Assembly: GCA_013151335.1 (NCBI GenBank)
Contig: JAADIJ010000135.1
Span: 1-41,841, forward strand
DNA length: 41,841 nucleotides
Reading direction: 5' to 3'
DNA from: Alphaproteobacteria bacterium
GTDB lineage: Bacteria; Pseudomonadota; Alphaproteobacteria; Rhodobacterales; Rhodobacteraceae
The notes below the pieces were generated by a model, which saw nothing but the letters and a program-made list of their open reading frames with translations, was not told the origin of the DNA and did not search any database. Positions 22,841 to 31,597 of this stretch are shown here, piece by piece (position 1 is the first letter of the stretch; each line of letters opens with the position of its first letter). The position numbers and the translations under genes were made by a program.

Positions 22841-25428
22841 GGGTAGGGGCCGGACGCCAGCAATTCGCGTGTGGCTTGATGGCGAAACTCGCCTTGATCC
22901 AGCAGCAGGAAATTATCAATCAGTACCCCTTCTTCGGCGATATTTTCGCTGTCAGGCGGGGCCGAACCGGGGGTGGTGCCGCCAATATCGGCATGATGAC
23001 CACGCGAGGCGACGATGAAAATGATCTCGCGGCCGCTTTCGTCAAACACCGGCGTGATCACCGTTACATCCGGCAGATGGGTGCCGCCGTTAAACGGATT
23101 GTTCATCATGAAAACATCACCGGCACGAATTTTTCCGGCGTTTTGCGCCAGCACCGTGCGCACACTTTCGCTCATAGAGCCAAGATGCACCGGCACATGC
23201 GGCGCGTTGGCCACCAGATCACCCGAGGCGCTGAATATCGCGCAAGAGAAATCCAGACGCTCCTTGATATTGACCGAATAAGCGGTGTTGGCGAGCGTCG
23301 CGCCCATCTGCTCGGCGATGGTCATGAACAGATTGTTAAACACCTCAAGCATCACCGGATCAACATGGGTGCCAATCGCCTCTTGGCGCTGCAATTTAGC
23401 AATCCGCGTCAGCACCAGATTGCCCGTGGGCATGGCCTCGGCTTGCCAGCCCTGATCTATCATGTTGGTGCCGGTCGGCTCGAATATAATCGCAGGCCCG
23501 TTGATTTTTTCGCCCACCGCGAGGGCTTCGCGATCAACCAGCGGCGCGTCTTGCCAGCACCCGCCAGCATAAAGGCGCGCCTGTCGTTTGATCGTGTTAG
23601 CAGTGGCGGTGATGCGCGGAAGATCGACCTCTTCGCCCGTGATGCCGATCGCTTCAGAGGCCAGCATATCAAGGATCAACTCGTCGTAATCCGGCACAAA
23701 ACCAAACCTGATTTCATGTGCTTTTTCAAAGCTTTGGCGCATCTGATCCGCACCGGCAAACGGCACAGCGATGGTCTGATGCGACCCTCCCGTGCGAATA
23801 TGAGCGGTGCGCACATGGCTGATATCTGTCGCCTCAATCCCTTGGGTCAACACGATCTGGCGGGTGATTTCATCTAGGCCATCGAGGATTTTCGCCGCCT
23901 GCGGAGCCTCGGCAATCGGACGGGCGAACTGGTGTTCACGCAAGCTGCGCACATCCGCCAGCCCCATGCCAAACGCCGATAAAACCCCCGCGTAAGGGTG
24001 AATAAAGATGCTTTTCATCCCCAGAATATCGGCCACCTGACAGGCATGTTGTCCGCCAGCACCGCCAAAACAATTCATGGTATAGCCGGTCACGTCATAG
24101 CCCCGCTCGACGCTGATTTTCTTGATCGCGTTGGCCATATTCTCGACCGCGATGCGCAAAAACCCTTCGGCCAGCGCTTCAACTGGCTGCTCTGGCTGAC
24201 CCGATTGGGTCGCAATCTCGCCCGCCAGTTCGGCGAATTTCTGCGTCACCACCGCCTTATCAAGCGGCTGATCGCCATCAGGCCCGAACACATGCGGGAA
24301 CTGCTCGGGCTGCAATCGGCCGAGCAGAATGTTGCAATCGGTCACGCTCAGCGGCCCGCCGCGCCGATAACAAGCCGGTCCGGGATTGGCGCCAGAGCTT
24401 TGAGGCCCGACCTGCATCCGCCCGTTATCATAGCCAAGAATAGAGCCGCCCCCGGCAGCAACCGTATGAATTCGCATCATCGGCGCGCGCATCCGCACCC
24501 CCGCGACCTCGGTCTCAAACGAGCGTTCAAACTGCCCCGCGTAATGACAAACATCGGTCGAGGTGCCGCCCATGTCAAAGCCGATCAACTTGTCAAAGCC
24601 CTGTTGCGCAGCAGAGCGCACCATCCCGACCACGCCGCCAGCAGGGCCGGAAAGGATCGCGTCCTTGCCTTGAAATAGCGCCGCATCGGTCAATCCGCCA
24701 TTGGATTGCATGAACATGAGCGAGCGGCACCCGCCTTGATCGGCCCCTAGCGCGTCGCTGACTTCGGACACATAACGGCGCAAGAGCGGCGACAAATAGG
24801 CGTCAACCACGGTGGTATCGCCGCGCGAAACCAGCTTGATTAACGGGCTGACCTGATGGCTTAGCGACACTTGCGTAAAGCCGATTTTGCGGGCAATTTC
24901 GCCAGCCTCAAGCTCGTGTTGATGGAAGCGGTAAGCATGCATGAACGCGACCGCAACCGATCTGAACCCCTGCGCATAGGCAGCAGTTAGGTCCGCATGA
25001 ACCTCTTTGATATCAAGCGGTTGAATGATCTCACCCGTTGCGGATAAACGCTCGTCAACCTCTGCCACCTGCTCATATAACAGCTCGGGCAGACGAATAT
25101 TCAAATCAAACAGACGCGGCCGGTTTTGATAGCCGATCCTCAGCAAATCGCCCATGCCCTTGGTGATCAGCAGCAAAGTCCGATCACCTTTACGCTCCAA
25201 CAACGCGTTGGTCGCAACCGTCGTGCCCATCTTCACATTGTCAATCAGACCGGGCGGCAGAGGTGAGTGGTCCTTCAGCCCCAACAGGTCGCGAATGCCC
25301 TGAACGGCGGCGTCAACGTAGCGCTCGGGATTTTCCGACAGCAGCTTGCACGAGCGCAAACTGCCATCGGGCCGACGCGCCACAATATCGGTAAACGTGC
25401 CGCCGCGATCGACCCAAAACTGCCACAT
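22675..25428 (-). CDS. Hydantoinase A / N-terminal hydantoinase B fusion (5-oxoprolinase type), frameshifted
   Basis: This ORF encodes an ATP-dependent hydantoinase/5-oxoprolinase-type enzyme opening a cyclic amide. The HyuA part (about the first 690 residues) has WQFWVDRGGTFTDIVA at the start, KMGTTVATNALLER, GFDMGGTSTDVCHY and a GGAGGQHACQVA segment. The HyuB part begins with VDPVMLEVFNNLF and contains RLDFSCAIF and NNPFNGGTHLPD. After ASGPYPCRNIN the frame leaves homology and stops at 22675, while the remaining HyuB sequence continues in another frame. The preferred start is the ATG at 25428; in-frame ATGs also exist at 25437 and 25458. The gene is divergent from the TRAP transporter and may process the imported compound. 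Confidence 0.85.
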   Translation of the reverse strand: MWQFWVDRGGTFTDIVARRPDGSLRSCKLLSENPERYVDAAVQGIRDLLGLKDHSPLPPGLIDNVKMGTTVATNALLERKGDRTLLLITKGMGDLLRIGYQNRPRLFDLNIRLPELLYEQVAEVDERLSATGEIIQPLDIKEVHADLTAAYAQGFRSVAVAFMHAYRFHQHELEAGEIARKIGFTQVSLSHQVSPLIKLVSRGDTTVVDAYLSPLLRRYVSEVSDALGADQGGCRSLMFMQSNGGLTDAALFQGKDAILSGPAGGVVGMVRSAAQQGFDKLIGFDMGGTSTDVCHYAGQFERSFETEVAGVRMRAPMMRIHTVAAGGGSILGYDNGRMQVGPQSSGANPGPACYRRGGPLSVTDCNILLGRLQPEQFPHVFGPDGDQPLDKAVVTQKFAELAGEIATQSGQPEQPVEALAEGFLRIAVENMANAIKKISVERGYDVTGYTMNCFGGAGGQHACQVADILGMKSIFIHPYAGVLSAFGMGLADVRSLREHQFARPIAEAPQAAKILDGLDEITRQIVLTQGIEATDISHVRTAHIRTGGSHQTIAVPFAGADQMRQSFEKAHEIRFGFVPDYDELILDMLASEAIGITGEEVDLPRITATANTIKRQARLYAGGCWQDAPLVDREALAVGEKINGPAIIFEPTGTNMIDQGWQAEAMPTGNLVLTRIAKLQRQEAIGTHVDPVMLEVFNNLFMTIAEQMGATLANTAYSVNIKERLDFSCAIFSASGDLVANAPHVPVHLGSMSESVRTVLAQNAGKIRAGDVFMMNNPFNGGTHLPDVTVITPVFDESGREIIFIVASRGHHADIGGTTPGSAPPDSENIAEEGVLIDNFLLLDQGEFRHQATRELLASGPYPCRNINPWPIWQHKLPPMQPACVSSARSSGSSAWRWFTPICPTFRTTPRRACGGF

Positions 25429-25479
25429 GACCTGCATATCCTTTGCTTGTCGATCCATCAGAATCGAAACATTAGATAA

Positions 25480-25519
25480 ACGTTGACAAATTGTCGGTTA
25501 TTTGTCAACGTCCTAATAC
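25480..25519 (+). promoter_or_regulatory. Palindromic operator overlapping the TRAP promoter
   Basis: A perfect inverted repeat with 11-bp arms, ACGTTGACAAA (25480-25490) and TTTGTCAACGT (25501-25511), has a 10-bp centre, so equivalent bases face the same side of the helix. A promoter for dctP reads TTGTCG (25491-25496), 17 bp, TAATAC (25514-25519); the right arm fills its spacer, so a bound protein would block it. Overlapping is the 8-mer TAAACGTT (25477-25484), also found in the promoter of the winged-helix regulator (29018-29025). Confidence 0.65.
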
Positions 25520-25602
25520 TGAACATCGACAAGCCGGTTCTGAGCCGCGTTTAGAGGCCCAAAACCGGCGGATCGACGAAAAACAATTGGGAGATTACCA
25601 CA

Positions 25603-26577
25603 ATGAACAAAATAGCCGGGCTGATCGCATCAGCCGCTCTTGTAACCGGCGTTGCCTCTGCGGCATCCGCTCAACAATGGAACATGCCGACCCCCTATTC
25701 TGACGGGGTTTTTCACACCGCCAACATCATCCAGTTCGCGGCTGATCTGAAGGCCGCGACCGGCGGCGAGTTTGACATCACCGTTCATTCCGCAGGCTCG
25801 CTGTTCAAACATGCCGACATCAAAAACGCTGTGCGCAGCAACCAAGTGCAGATCGGCGAGTTCTTCTTGTCGCGTCTTTCCAACGAAAACGCCGCCTTCG
25901 GATTGGACTCGTTGCCGTTCCTGGCCACCAGCTATGACGATGCCGCCCGCCTCTGGGCCGCGCAAAAACCCGTGATCACCAAACTGCTCGCCAAACAGGG
26001 CCTGATCCCGCTTTTTGCCGTGCCATGGCCAGCGCAGGGTCTTTATACCAAGAGCGAGATCAAAACCGTGGGCGACCTCGCAGGCCTGAAATTCCGTGCC
26101 TATAATGCGGCGCTGGAAACCTTTGCAACCCTCGCCGGTGCCTCGCCAACTCAGGTCGAAGCCCCTGATATCCCTCAAGCTTTTGCCACCGGTCAGGTCG
26201 AAGCCATGATCACATCGCCCTCCACTGGGGCCAGTTCCAAGGCCTGGGATTTTCTGTCGCATTACACCCCGATCAACGCGTGGGTTCCCAAAAACATCGT
26301 GGTCGTCAGCAAACGAGCCTTTGACGCGCTCGACGCCGATAACCGCGCCGCCTTGCTGAGCGCCGCCGCCACTGCCGAGAAACGCGGCTGGGCCATGAGC
26401 AAAGCCGAGGCCGCCGCCAAGACCAAAATCATGGCCGATAACGGCATCATCGTGGTTCAGCCCAGTGCTGAACTGATGGCTGGTTTGAAGAAAATCGGTG
26501 CCAAAATGCTCGCCGATCTGGAGGCCACTGCCAGCCCCGAGGCTAAGTCGATCATCGCTACCTATCAGGCCAACTAA
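25603..26577 (+). CDS. TRAP transporter substrate-binding protein (DctP family)
   Basis: This 324-residue periplasmic binding protein has a signal peptide ending in SAASAQ near residue 24. The body has the DctP-type lobes: FAADLKAATGGEFDITVHSAGSLF, QIGEFFLSRLSNENAAF, and the carboxylate-site motif GLKFRAYN with its arginine, followed by PQAFATGQVEAMITS. TRAP proteins capture organic acids or related solutes and hand them to a sodium-driven permease. GGGAG lies before the ATG. A strong terminator follows, so this gene is probably expressed more than its permease partners. The ligand is unknown; the divergent oxoprolinase-like gene suggests a cyclic amide or amino-acid derivative. Confidence 0.9.
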   Translation: MNKIAGLIASAALVTGVASAASAQQWNMPTPYSDGVFHTANIIQFAADLKAATGGEFDITVHSAGSLFKHADIKNAVRSNQVQIGEFFLSRLSNENAAFGLDSLPFLATSYDDAARLWAAQKPVITKLLAKQGLIPLFAVPWPAQGLYTKSEIKTVGDLAGLKFRAYNAALETFATLAGASPTQVEAPDIPQAFATGQVEAMITSPSTGASSKAWDFLSHYTPINAWVPKNIVVVSKRAFDALDADNRAALLSAAATAEKRGWAMSKAEAAAKTKIMADNGIIVVQPSAELMAGLKKIGAKMLADLEATASPEAKSIIATYQAN

Positions 26578-26593
26578 TTACCTCTGAACCTGT

Positions 26594-26624
26594 CCGGGGC
26601 CGGTCACGACTGGCCCCGGTTTTT
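26594..26624 (+). terminator. Rho-independent terminator between dctP and dctQ
   Basis: A GC-rich stem, CCGGGGCC (26594-26601) with GGCCCCGG (26612-26619), extends by three inner pairs (one G-U) to a CACG loop and is followed by TTTTT (26620-26624). It lies 17 bp after the binding-protein stop and before the permease genes. Partial read-through would explain excess binding protein over permease. Confidence 0.9.
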
Positions 26625-26654
26625 CTGCCCCCCCTCCCCACCGGAGCGCCCGCC

Positions 26655-27179
26655 ATGCGCAAACTTCTCGACATGATTTACGCGGCCAGCGGCGCTCTGT
26701 CGGCGTTGTTTTTGGTGGCGATCTGTCTGGTGGTCGCAGCCCAAGTGGTCCTCAATCTGATCACCAAGATCTTCGGCACCGCCTATAGCTATACCATCCC
26801 GTCCTACGCCGATTTTGCCGGATTTTTCCTTGCCTCAGCCTCGTTTCTGGCGCTGGCCTACACGTTGCGCAAAGGCGGGCATATCCGTGTGACCCTGCTC
26901 ATCCAGACCTTTGGCGCAGTGCCGCGACTGGCTGCCGAACTGTTCAGCCTGTCGCTTGGCGCAGCGCTTTCGGGCTTTACCACCTACTATATGATCCGGC
27001 TTATGCTTGAGAGCATCACCTATAATGACCTCTCGTTTGGCATCATCGCCATCCCGTTATGGATACCGCAACTGGCGGTTTCAAGCGGCCTCGCCATCCT
27101 CACCCTCGCTTTTGTCGATCTGTTTTTCGTGACCCTGCGCGCTGGCCATCCCGTTTTAAAACACGTGGAGATGGAGTAA
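26655..27179 (+). CDS. TRAP transporter small permease (DctQ family)
   Basis: This 174-residue membrane protein has four hydrophobic helices, the DctQ arrangement. A charged loop with LRKGGHIRVTLL before the third helix matches the conserved small-subunit motif. GGAG 9 bases before the ATG supports the start. It forms the membrane part together with the large subunit that starts three bases after its stop codon. Confidence 0.88.
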   Translation: MRKLLDMIYAASGALSALFLVAICLVVAAQVVLNLITKIFGTAYSYTIPSYADFAGFFLASASFLALAYTLRKGGHIRVTLLIQTFGAVPRLAAELFSLSLGAALSGFTTYYMIRLMLESITYNDLSFGIIAIPLWIPQLAVSSGLAILTLAFVDLFFVTLRAGHPVLKHVEME

Positions 27180-27182
27180 ACC

Positions 27183-28484
27183 ATGTCCGATCCCATGATC
27201 ATGCTCAGCCTGCTTTTGCTGCTGCTTGGATTGCTCAGCATCGGCGTTTGGGTCGCCATCGCATTGATGTCGGTCGGCGCATTTGCGCTCTTGTTTTTCT
27301 CCTCCGCGCCGGTAGGCCAAGTGCTGGCCACGACCATTTGGGGCCAGAGCCATGCTTGGGCGTTGGCGGCGTTGCCGTTGTTTATCCTGATGGGTGAGAT
27401 ACTTTTGCGCAGTCGCATGTCCGAAGATATGTTCAAAGGTCTCGCCCCGTGGCTGGGAGGATTGCCGGGCCGATTGCTGCATGTCAACATTCTGGGCTGC
27501 GCGATTTTCGCCGCCGTGTCCGGCTCGTCGGCCGCGACCGCTGCGACCATCGGCAAAATGTCGGTGCCCGAATTGATGGAGCGCGGCTATCCAGAGCGTT
27601 TGGTTATCGGCACGTTGGCTGGTTCGGCCACGCTTGGTTTGCTGATCCCGCCCTCGATCATCCTGATCGTTTACGGGGTGGCGACGGACCAATCCATCGC
27701 GCGTTTGTTCATCGCCGGAATATTGCCGGGCCTGATGCTGGTCTTGATGTTTGGCGGCTACGTCGTCGTGCGCGCCTTGCTTGATCCGGCCTCGATCCCC
27801 GCCGAAACCGAGAGTTATACGCTGTGGCAAAAGATCAAATCATCGCGCCGCCTGATCCCGGTGATCGTGCTGATTGTTGGCGTGATCGGCTCGATCTATG
27901 CGGGCATCGCCTCGCCCACAGATGCCGCCGCGCTCGGGGTGATTTTCTCGCTGTTTTTGTCGTGGCTGTCGGGTACATTCAGCCGCAAAATGCTGGTCGA
28001 GGCCGTCATGGGCGCCACCATAACCTCAGCCATGATCGCCTTTATTCTGGCTGGTGCCGCGTTTTTGACCGTGTCGATGGGCTTCACCGGCATCCCGCGC
28101 AACCTCGCCGCATGGATCGGCTCATTCAATTTGTCGCCCCTGGCGTTGCTCGCGGCGCTGACGGTATTTTTCATCCTGTTGGGGTGTTTTCTCGACGGAA
28201 TTTCGGTGGTGGTGCTGACCACATCGATCATCATGCCGATGATAAACGGTGCCGGGATCGACCCGTTATGGTTCGGGATTTATCTGGTGATCGTGGTTGA
28301 AATGTCGCAAATCACCCCGCCGGTCGGGTTCAATTTATTTGTGATCCAAGGCCTTACTGGCATCAATATCCTGTCCATCGCCCGCTCGGCCCTGCCGTTT
28401 TTCACGCTGCTGCTGGCGGCGGTATTCATCATCATAGCGCTGCCTGAAATCGTCACCGTGTTGCCAAATTTGATGAGCCGCTGA
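27183..28484 (+). CDS. TRAP transporter large permease (DctM family)
   Basis: This 433-residue permease has about twelve helices, the normal size for DctM. Family motifs are visible: FAAVSGSSAATAATIGKMSVPEL in the first half, AGSATLGLLIPPSIILIVYGVAT, and in the second half EMSQITPPVGFNLFVIQG. It uses a sodium gradient to carry the substrate delivered by the binding protein. The gene starts three bases after dctQ and faces the regulator gene, whose end lies 5 bp away on the other strand. Confidence 0.92.
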   Translation: MSDPMIMLSLLLLLLGLLSIGVWVAIALMSVGAFALLFFSSAPVGQVLATTIWGQSHAWALAALPLFILMGEILLRSRMSEDMFKGLAPWLGGLPGRLLHVNILGCAIFAAVSGSSAATAATIGKMSVPELMERGYPERLVIGTLAGSATLGLLIPPSIILIVYGVATDQSIARLFIAGILPGLMLVLMFGGYVVVRALLDPASIPAETESYTLWQKIKSSRRLIPVIVLIVGVIGSIYAGIASPTDAAALGVIFSLFLSWLSGTFSRKMLVEAVMGATITSAMIAFILAGAAFLTVSMGFTGIPRNLAAWIGSFNLSPLALLAALTVFFILLGCFLDGISVVVLTTSIIMPMINGAGIDPLWFGIYLVIVVEMSQITPPVGFNLFVIQGLTGINILSIARSALPFFTLLLAAVFIIIALPEIVTVLPNLMSR

Positions 28485-28489
28485 GGGGT

Positions 28490-29008
28490 CTACAATGAGG
28501 ACGCCGCCCGCGAGGCCTGATCATAGACCCCCGAAAGTGCGCGCAGAGCGGCGGCAATCTCACTCAGATCATGGCCACCGCTATCAAGCATCGTCAGCCC
28601 ATCAACCAGACATTGCTCGCGAACCTCGCGGTATTTGTTGCATAATTCCAGTCCCTTACCCGTCGCCGAATAGAGCATCTCCTTGCCGGATTTCGCGCCC
28701 GCGACCAGACCATGCTTGACCAGTTTCTTGATCGCATAATTGACGGTATGCGTGTCCTCCATGTTCAGCATAAAGCACACATCCGCCAACCGTTTAGAGC
28801 GGCTGCGATGGGTTATATTGTGCAAAACCAGAATTTCCAGCGTGCCAAGATCGGCATTCCCCGCCGCGGCCATGCAGTGATGCACCCAGCGGCCAAAGCC
28901 GTTATAGGCGATCATTAGGCCAAATTCGAACTCGGAAAGCTGCCAGCCCCCTTCGGTTGCCAGATGCCGGGACGAGACTATTTTACGCTTGGTTTGCTTC
29001 TCTTCCAT
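28490..29008 (-). CDS. MarR-like winged-helix transcriptional regulator
   Basis: This 172-residue protein carries a winged-helix domain of MarR type: DLGTLEILVLHNITHRSRSK, LADVCFMLNMEDTHTVNYAIKKLVKHGLV as recognition region, and AKSGKEMLYSATGKGLEL as wing. I use the ATG at 29008 because the upstream in-frame extension lacks regulator-like sequence and because a promoter -10 box lies five bases before this ATG, which suggests a leaderless message. It is convergent with the TRAP operon and shares the 8-mer TAAACGTT in its promoter with the divergent TRAP/oxoprolinase control region. It is the best candidate to control that cluster, by inference. Confidence 0.8.
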   Translation of the reverse strand: MEEKQTKRKIVSSRHLATEGGWQLSEFEFGLMIAYNGFGRWVHHCMAAAGNADLGTLEILVLHNITHRSRSKRLADVCFMLNMEDTHTVNYAIKKLVKHGLVAGAKSGKEMLYSATGKGLELCNKYREVREQCLVDGLTMLDSGGHDLSEIAAALRALSGVYDQASRAASSL

Positions 29009-29009
29009 G

Positions 29010-29043
29010 ACGTTATCTAAACGTTTTATCGCCAGTTTATCAA
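29010..29043 (-). promoter_or_regulatory. Promoter of the winged-helix regulator, likely leaderless
   Basis: On the minus strand, TTGATA (29043-29038) and TAGATA (29019-29014) are spaced by 18 bp. The -10 box ends only five bases before the ATG, so transcription would start at or next to the start codon. An inverted repeat ACGTT-ATCTA-AACGT (29010-29024) covers the -10 box, suggesting autoregulation. Confidence 0.5.
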
Positions 29044-29173
29044 GAAAAACTACGCCACCACGCGAAATACCCGCGCCTGCCATTTATGGGGTGGCAAATC
29101 TCCAAGGTCAGACTATTTATGCCTCAGCGCACGCAATCAACCGCATGAAGTTCAACAAACAGGAGCCTCGACA

Positions 29174-30445
29174 ATGCCCGAAAAAACCGCCCCCGCCCCG
29201 GATTGTTGCAGCGACGAGCGCACCGGAGCGGCCCTGATCCCGGTTGATCGGGCCGTGGAAATTGGCATCGCGCTGGCCCAGCCCGTCGCTGAAATCGAGC
29301 TGGTCACCCTCGATGACGCTTATGCACGCATTCTCGCCGACGATCTCGTCGCCCCTATGCCGCTGCCGCCATTTGATAATTCCGGCATGGATGGCTACGC
29401 GCTGCGCCACGGCGATATTGCGCCAAGTGGTCCGACCCACCTCAAGGTCACGGGCCGCGTCGCTGCCGGAGACGACGCCGGGCGCGCGGGCATCGTCGGC
29501 AAGGGTGAGGCCTTTCGCATATTCACCGGCGCCGCCCTGCCGCAAGGGGCCGATGCGGTCATCATGCAAGAACATGTGGCGCGCGCAGGCGACACCATCA
29601 CCCTCACCGCCCCTGTTCCCGACGGCAATAATATCCGCCGCAAAGGCGAGGATGCCCCCGAAGGCAGCGTGCTTTTATCGGCAGGCACCTACCTTGGGGC
29701 GCGCGAAATCGCCGCCATCGCCTCGGTTGGCCAGCCCCGGGTTCAGGTGCGCCGCAAAGTCAAAATCGCGCTTTTTTGCACCGGCAGCGAGCTTCGCCAA
29801 CCGGGCGAGAGCCTCGCTCCCGGCCAGATTTACAACTCCAACCGGTTCATGATGATGGCCGCATTGCGCACACCCTCCATCAGCCTGCGTGATTTCGGCG
29901 CCATCGACGACGACCCCGACCAGCTCCGCCTCGCGCTCATCAAAGCCTCCAAAGATGCGGATATCATCGTCACGACCGGCGGGGTTTCGGTCGGCGAAGA
30001 GGATCACATGGTCGAGCAACTAGTGGCCGCAGGCGGGCAGATCGACGTGATGAAAATCGCCATGAAACCCGGTAAACCCCTGTCGGTTGGCACCCTCAAC
30101 GGCGCGATTTTCATCGGCCTTCCCGGCAATCCGGTCGCGGCCTACACCACTTGGAAAGTGATCGGCCAGTGCATTGCCGACAAGGTCTCGGGCCTGAAAA
30201 CCTCTAAAAAAGCGGTGTTCCAAGTCGAGCTTGCCCGCGACGTCACCCGCCGCGCCGGTCGGCAGGAATATCGCCCAGCACGCATCATCGGAACCTCGCC
30301 CTCAGGCCATCCGGTGGTCGAACTGCTTGATCACTCGTTCTCGGCCAAGATATCGCTGATCTGCTCGTCCGACGGATTCGCCGTAATTCCGCCCGAGGCA
30401 ACGGAATTGACTGCAGGCATGAAACTCAGCTTTGTCGCGCTTTAG
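29174..30445 (+). CDS. moeA: Molybdopterin molybdenumtransferase MoeA
   Basis: This 423-residue cytoplasmic enzyme inserts molybdate into adenylylated molybdopterin during molybdenum cofactor synthesis. MoeA hallmarks are visible: PPFDNSGMDGYALR, FRIFTGAALPQGADAVIMQE, GSELRQPGESLAPGQIYNSN, TGGVSVGEEDHM with its catalytic acid, and the GLPGNPVA loop near residue 315. AGGAGCC lies 8 bases before the ATG. moaA follows on the same strand after 69 bp, so both may be part of one cofactor unit. The N-terminus (about 20 residues with a CC pair) is longer than the usual MoeA start. Confidence 0.93.
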   Translation: MPEKTAPAPDCCSDERTGAALIPVDRAVEIGIALAQPVAEIELVTLDDAYARILADDLVAPMPLPPFDNSGMDGYALRHGDIAPSGPTHLKVTGRVAAGDDAGRAGIVGKGEAFRIFTGAALPQGADAVIMQEHVARAGDTITLTAPVPDGNNIRRKGEDAPEGSVLLSAGTYLGAREIAAIASVGQPRVQVRRKVKIALFCTGSELRQPGESLAPGQIYNSNRFMMMAALRTPSISLRDFGAIDDDPDQLRLALIKASKDADIIVTTGGVSVGEEDHMVEQLVAAGGQIDVMKIAMKPGKPLSVGTLNGAIFIGLPGNPVAAYTTWKVIGQCIADKVSGLKTSKKAVFQVELARDVTRRAGRQEYRPARIIGTSPSGHPVVELLDHSFSAKISLICSSDGFAVIPPEATELTAGMKLSFVAL

Positions 30446-30514
30446 GGTGGCGCACCCTTGCCATTCTGTTAACAGAGCGTAAATTCATCTTTCCTAATCA
30501 ACGTGGACCCGCCA

Positions 30515-31534
30515 ATGGCCAGCTCTCCCACGCCAAACCTGATCGACCCGTTTGGACGCACCATCACCTATTTGCGCGTGTCGGTGACGGATCGCTGCGA
30601 TTTTCGCTGCGTGTACTGCATGTCGGAAAACATGACGTTCCTGCCCAAAAAAGACCTGCTGACGCTGGAAGAGCTTGATCGCCTATGTTCGACATTTATC
30701 GGTCAGGGGGTCACCAAGTTGCGCATCACCGGCGGCGAGCCCCTGGTGCGTCGCGGGGTTATGACGTTCTTCAAATCCATCTCGCGCCATCTCGAGAGCG
30801 GCGCGTTGAAAGAGCTGACGCTAACCACAAACGGCTCACAACTGAAAAAATTCGCCCGCGATCTGGCCTCTTTCGGGGTGCGGCGCATCAATGTGTCGCT
30901 TGATACGCTGAACGAGGAGAAATTCGCCAAGATCACCCGCTGGGGGCGCTTGCCGCAGGTGCTCGACGGGATCGATGCGGCCCTGAGCGCCGGAATTGAC
31001 ATCAAAATCAACACGGTGGCGATCAAAGGCGAGAATGAAGACGAGCTAGAAGATTTTGTGCGCTGGTGTGGGGATCGCGGTCTTTCCCAGACCTTTATCG
31101 AGGTGATGCCGATGGGGGAAATGGGCGAGGAAAACCGGCTTGACCAGTTTTGGTCGCTCAAAGATCTACGCGCGCGCCTCGCTCAAACTTGGAGGCTGAA
31201 AGAGATTGCCCTCACCACCGGCGGCCCGGCGAATTATGTGGAACTGGCCGAGACTGGCCAAAAAATTGGCTTTATTACCCCCCTTTCGCATAATTTCTGC
31301 GAAAGCTGCAACCGGGTGCGGGTGACGTGTACCGGCCATCTTTTCCAATGCCTCGGTCAGGAAATCGAGACCGATCTACGGCAAGTCCTGCGCGACAATC
31401 CCGATGATGACACAGCCCTGATTTCAGCGATCAAAGCGGCGATAGACAAAAAGCCGCGCGGTCACGATTTCGATTATTCCCGCCAAAAGATTGCCGGTGA
31501 AATGTCTCGGCATATGAGCCATACTGGCGGCTAA
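30515..31534 (+). CDS. moaA: GTP 3',8-cyclase MoaA
   Basis: This 339-residue radical SAM enzyme catalyses the first step of molybdenum cofactor synthesis, GTP to 3',8-cyclo-GTP. The N-terminal radical SAM cluster motif is C28-x3-C32-x2-C35 (CDFRCVYC), and the C-terminal cluster is [19 protein letters not shown]. The protein ends in a double glycine (HTGG), a required feature of MoaA. TGGEP follows the first cluster motif as usual. The ATG at 30515 fits better than the GTG at 30503, which would add four residues. Confidence 0.93.
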   Translation: MASSPTPNLIDPFGRTITYLRVSVTDRCDFRCVYCMSENMTFLPKKDLLTLEELDRLCSTFIGQGVTKLRITGGEPLVRRGVMTFFKSISRHLESGALKELTLTTNGSQLKKFARDLASFGVRRINVSLDTLNEEKFAKITRWGRLPQVLDGIDAALSAGIDIKINTVAIKGENEDELEDFVRWCGDRGLSQTFIEVMPMGEMGEENRLDQFWSLKDLRARLAQTWRLKEIALTTGGPANYVELAETGQKIGFITPLSHNFCESCNRVRVTCTGHLFQCLGQEIETDLRQVLRDNPDDDTALISAIKAAIDKKPRGHDFDYSRQKIAGEMSRHMSHTGG

Positions 31535-31597
31535 TTTTACCCGCTCAAAACATTATTCTCAGACGTTATCTGCCGGTTGCGTGAACTGACATGCCGC

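Noticed and set aside
25483-25519. TTGACA at 25483-25488 as the dctP -35 box
   Set aside because: The nearest -10 box (TAATAC) would be 25 bp away; TTGTCG at 25491 gives the correct 17 bp.
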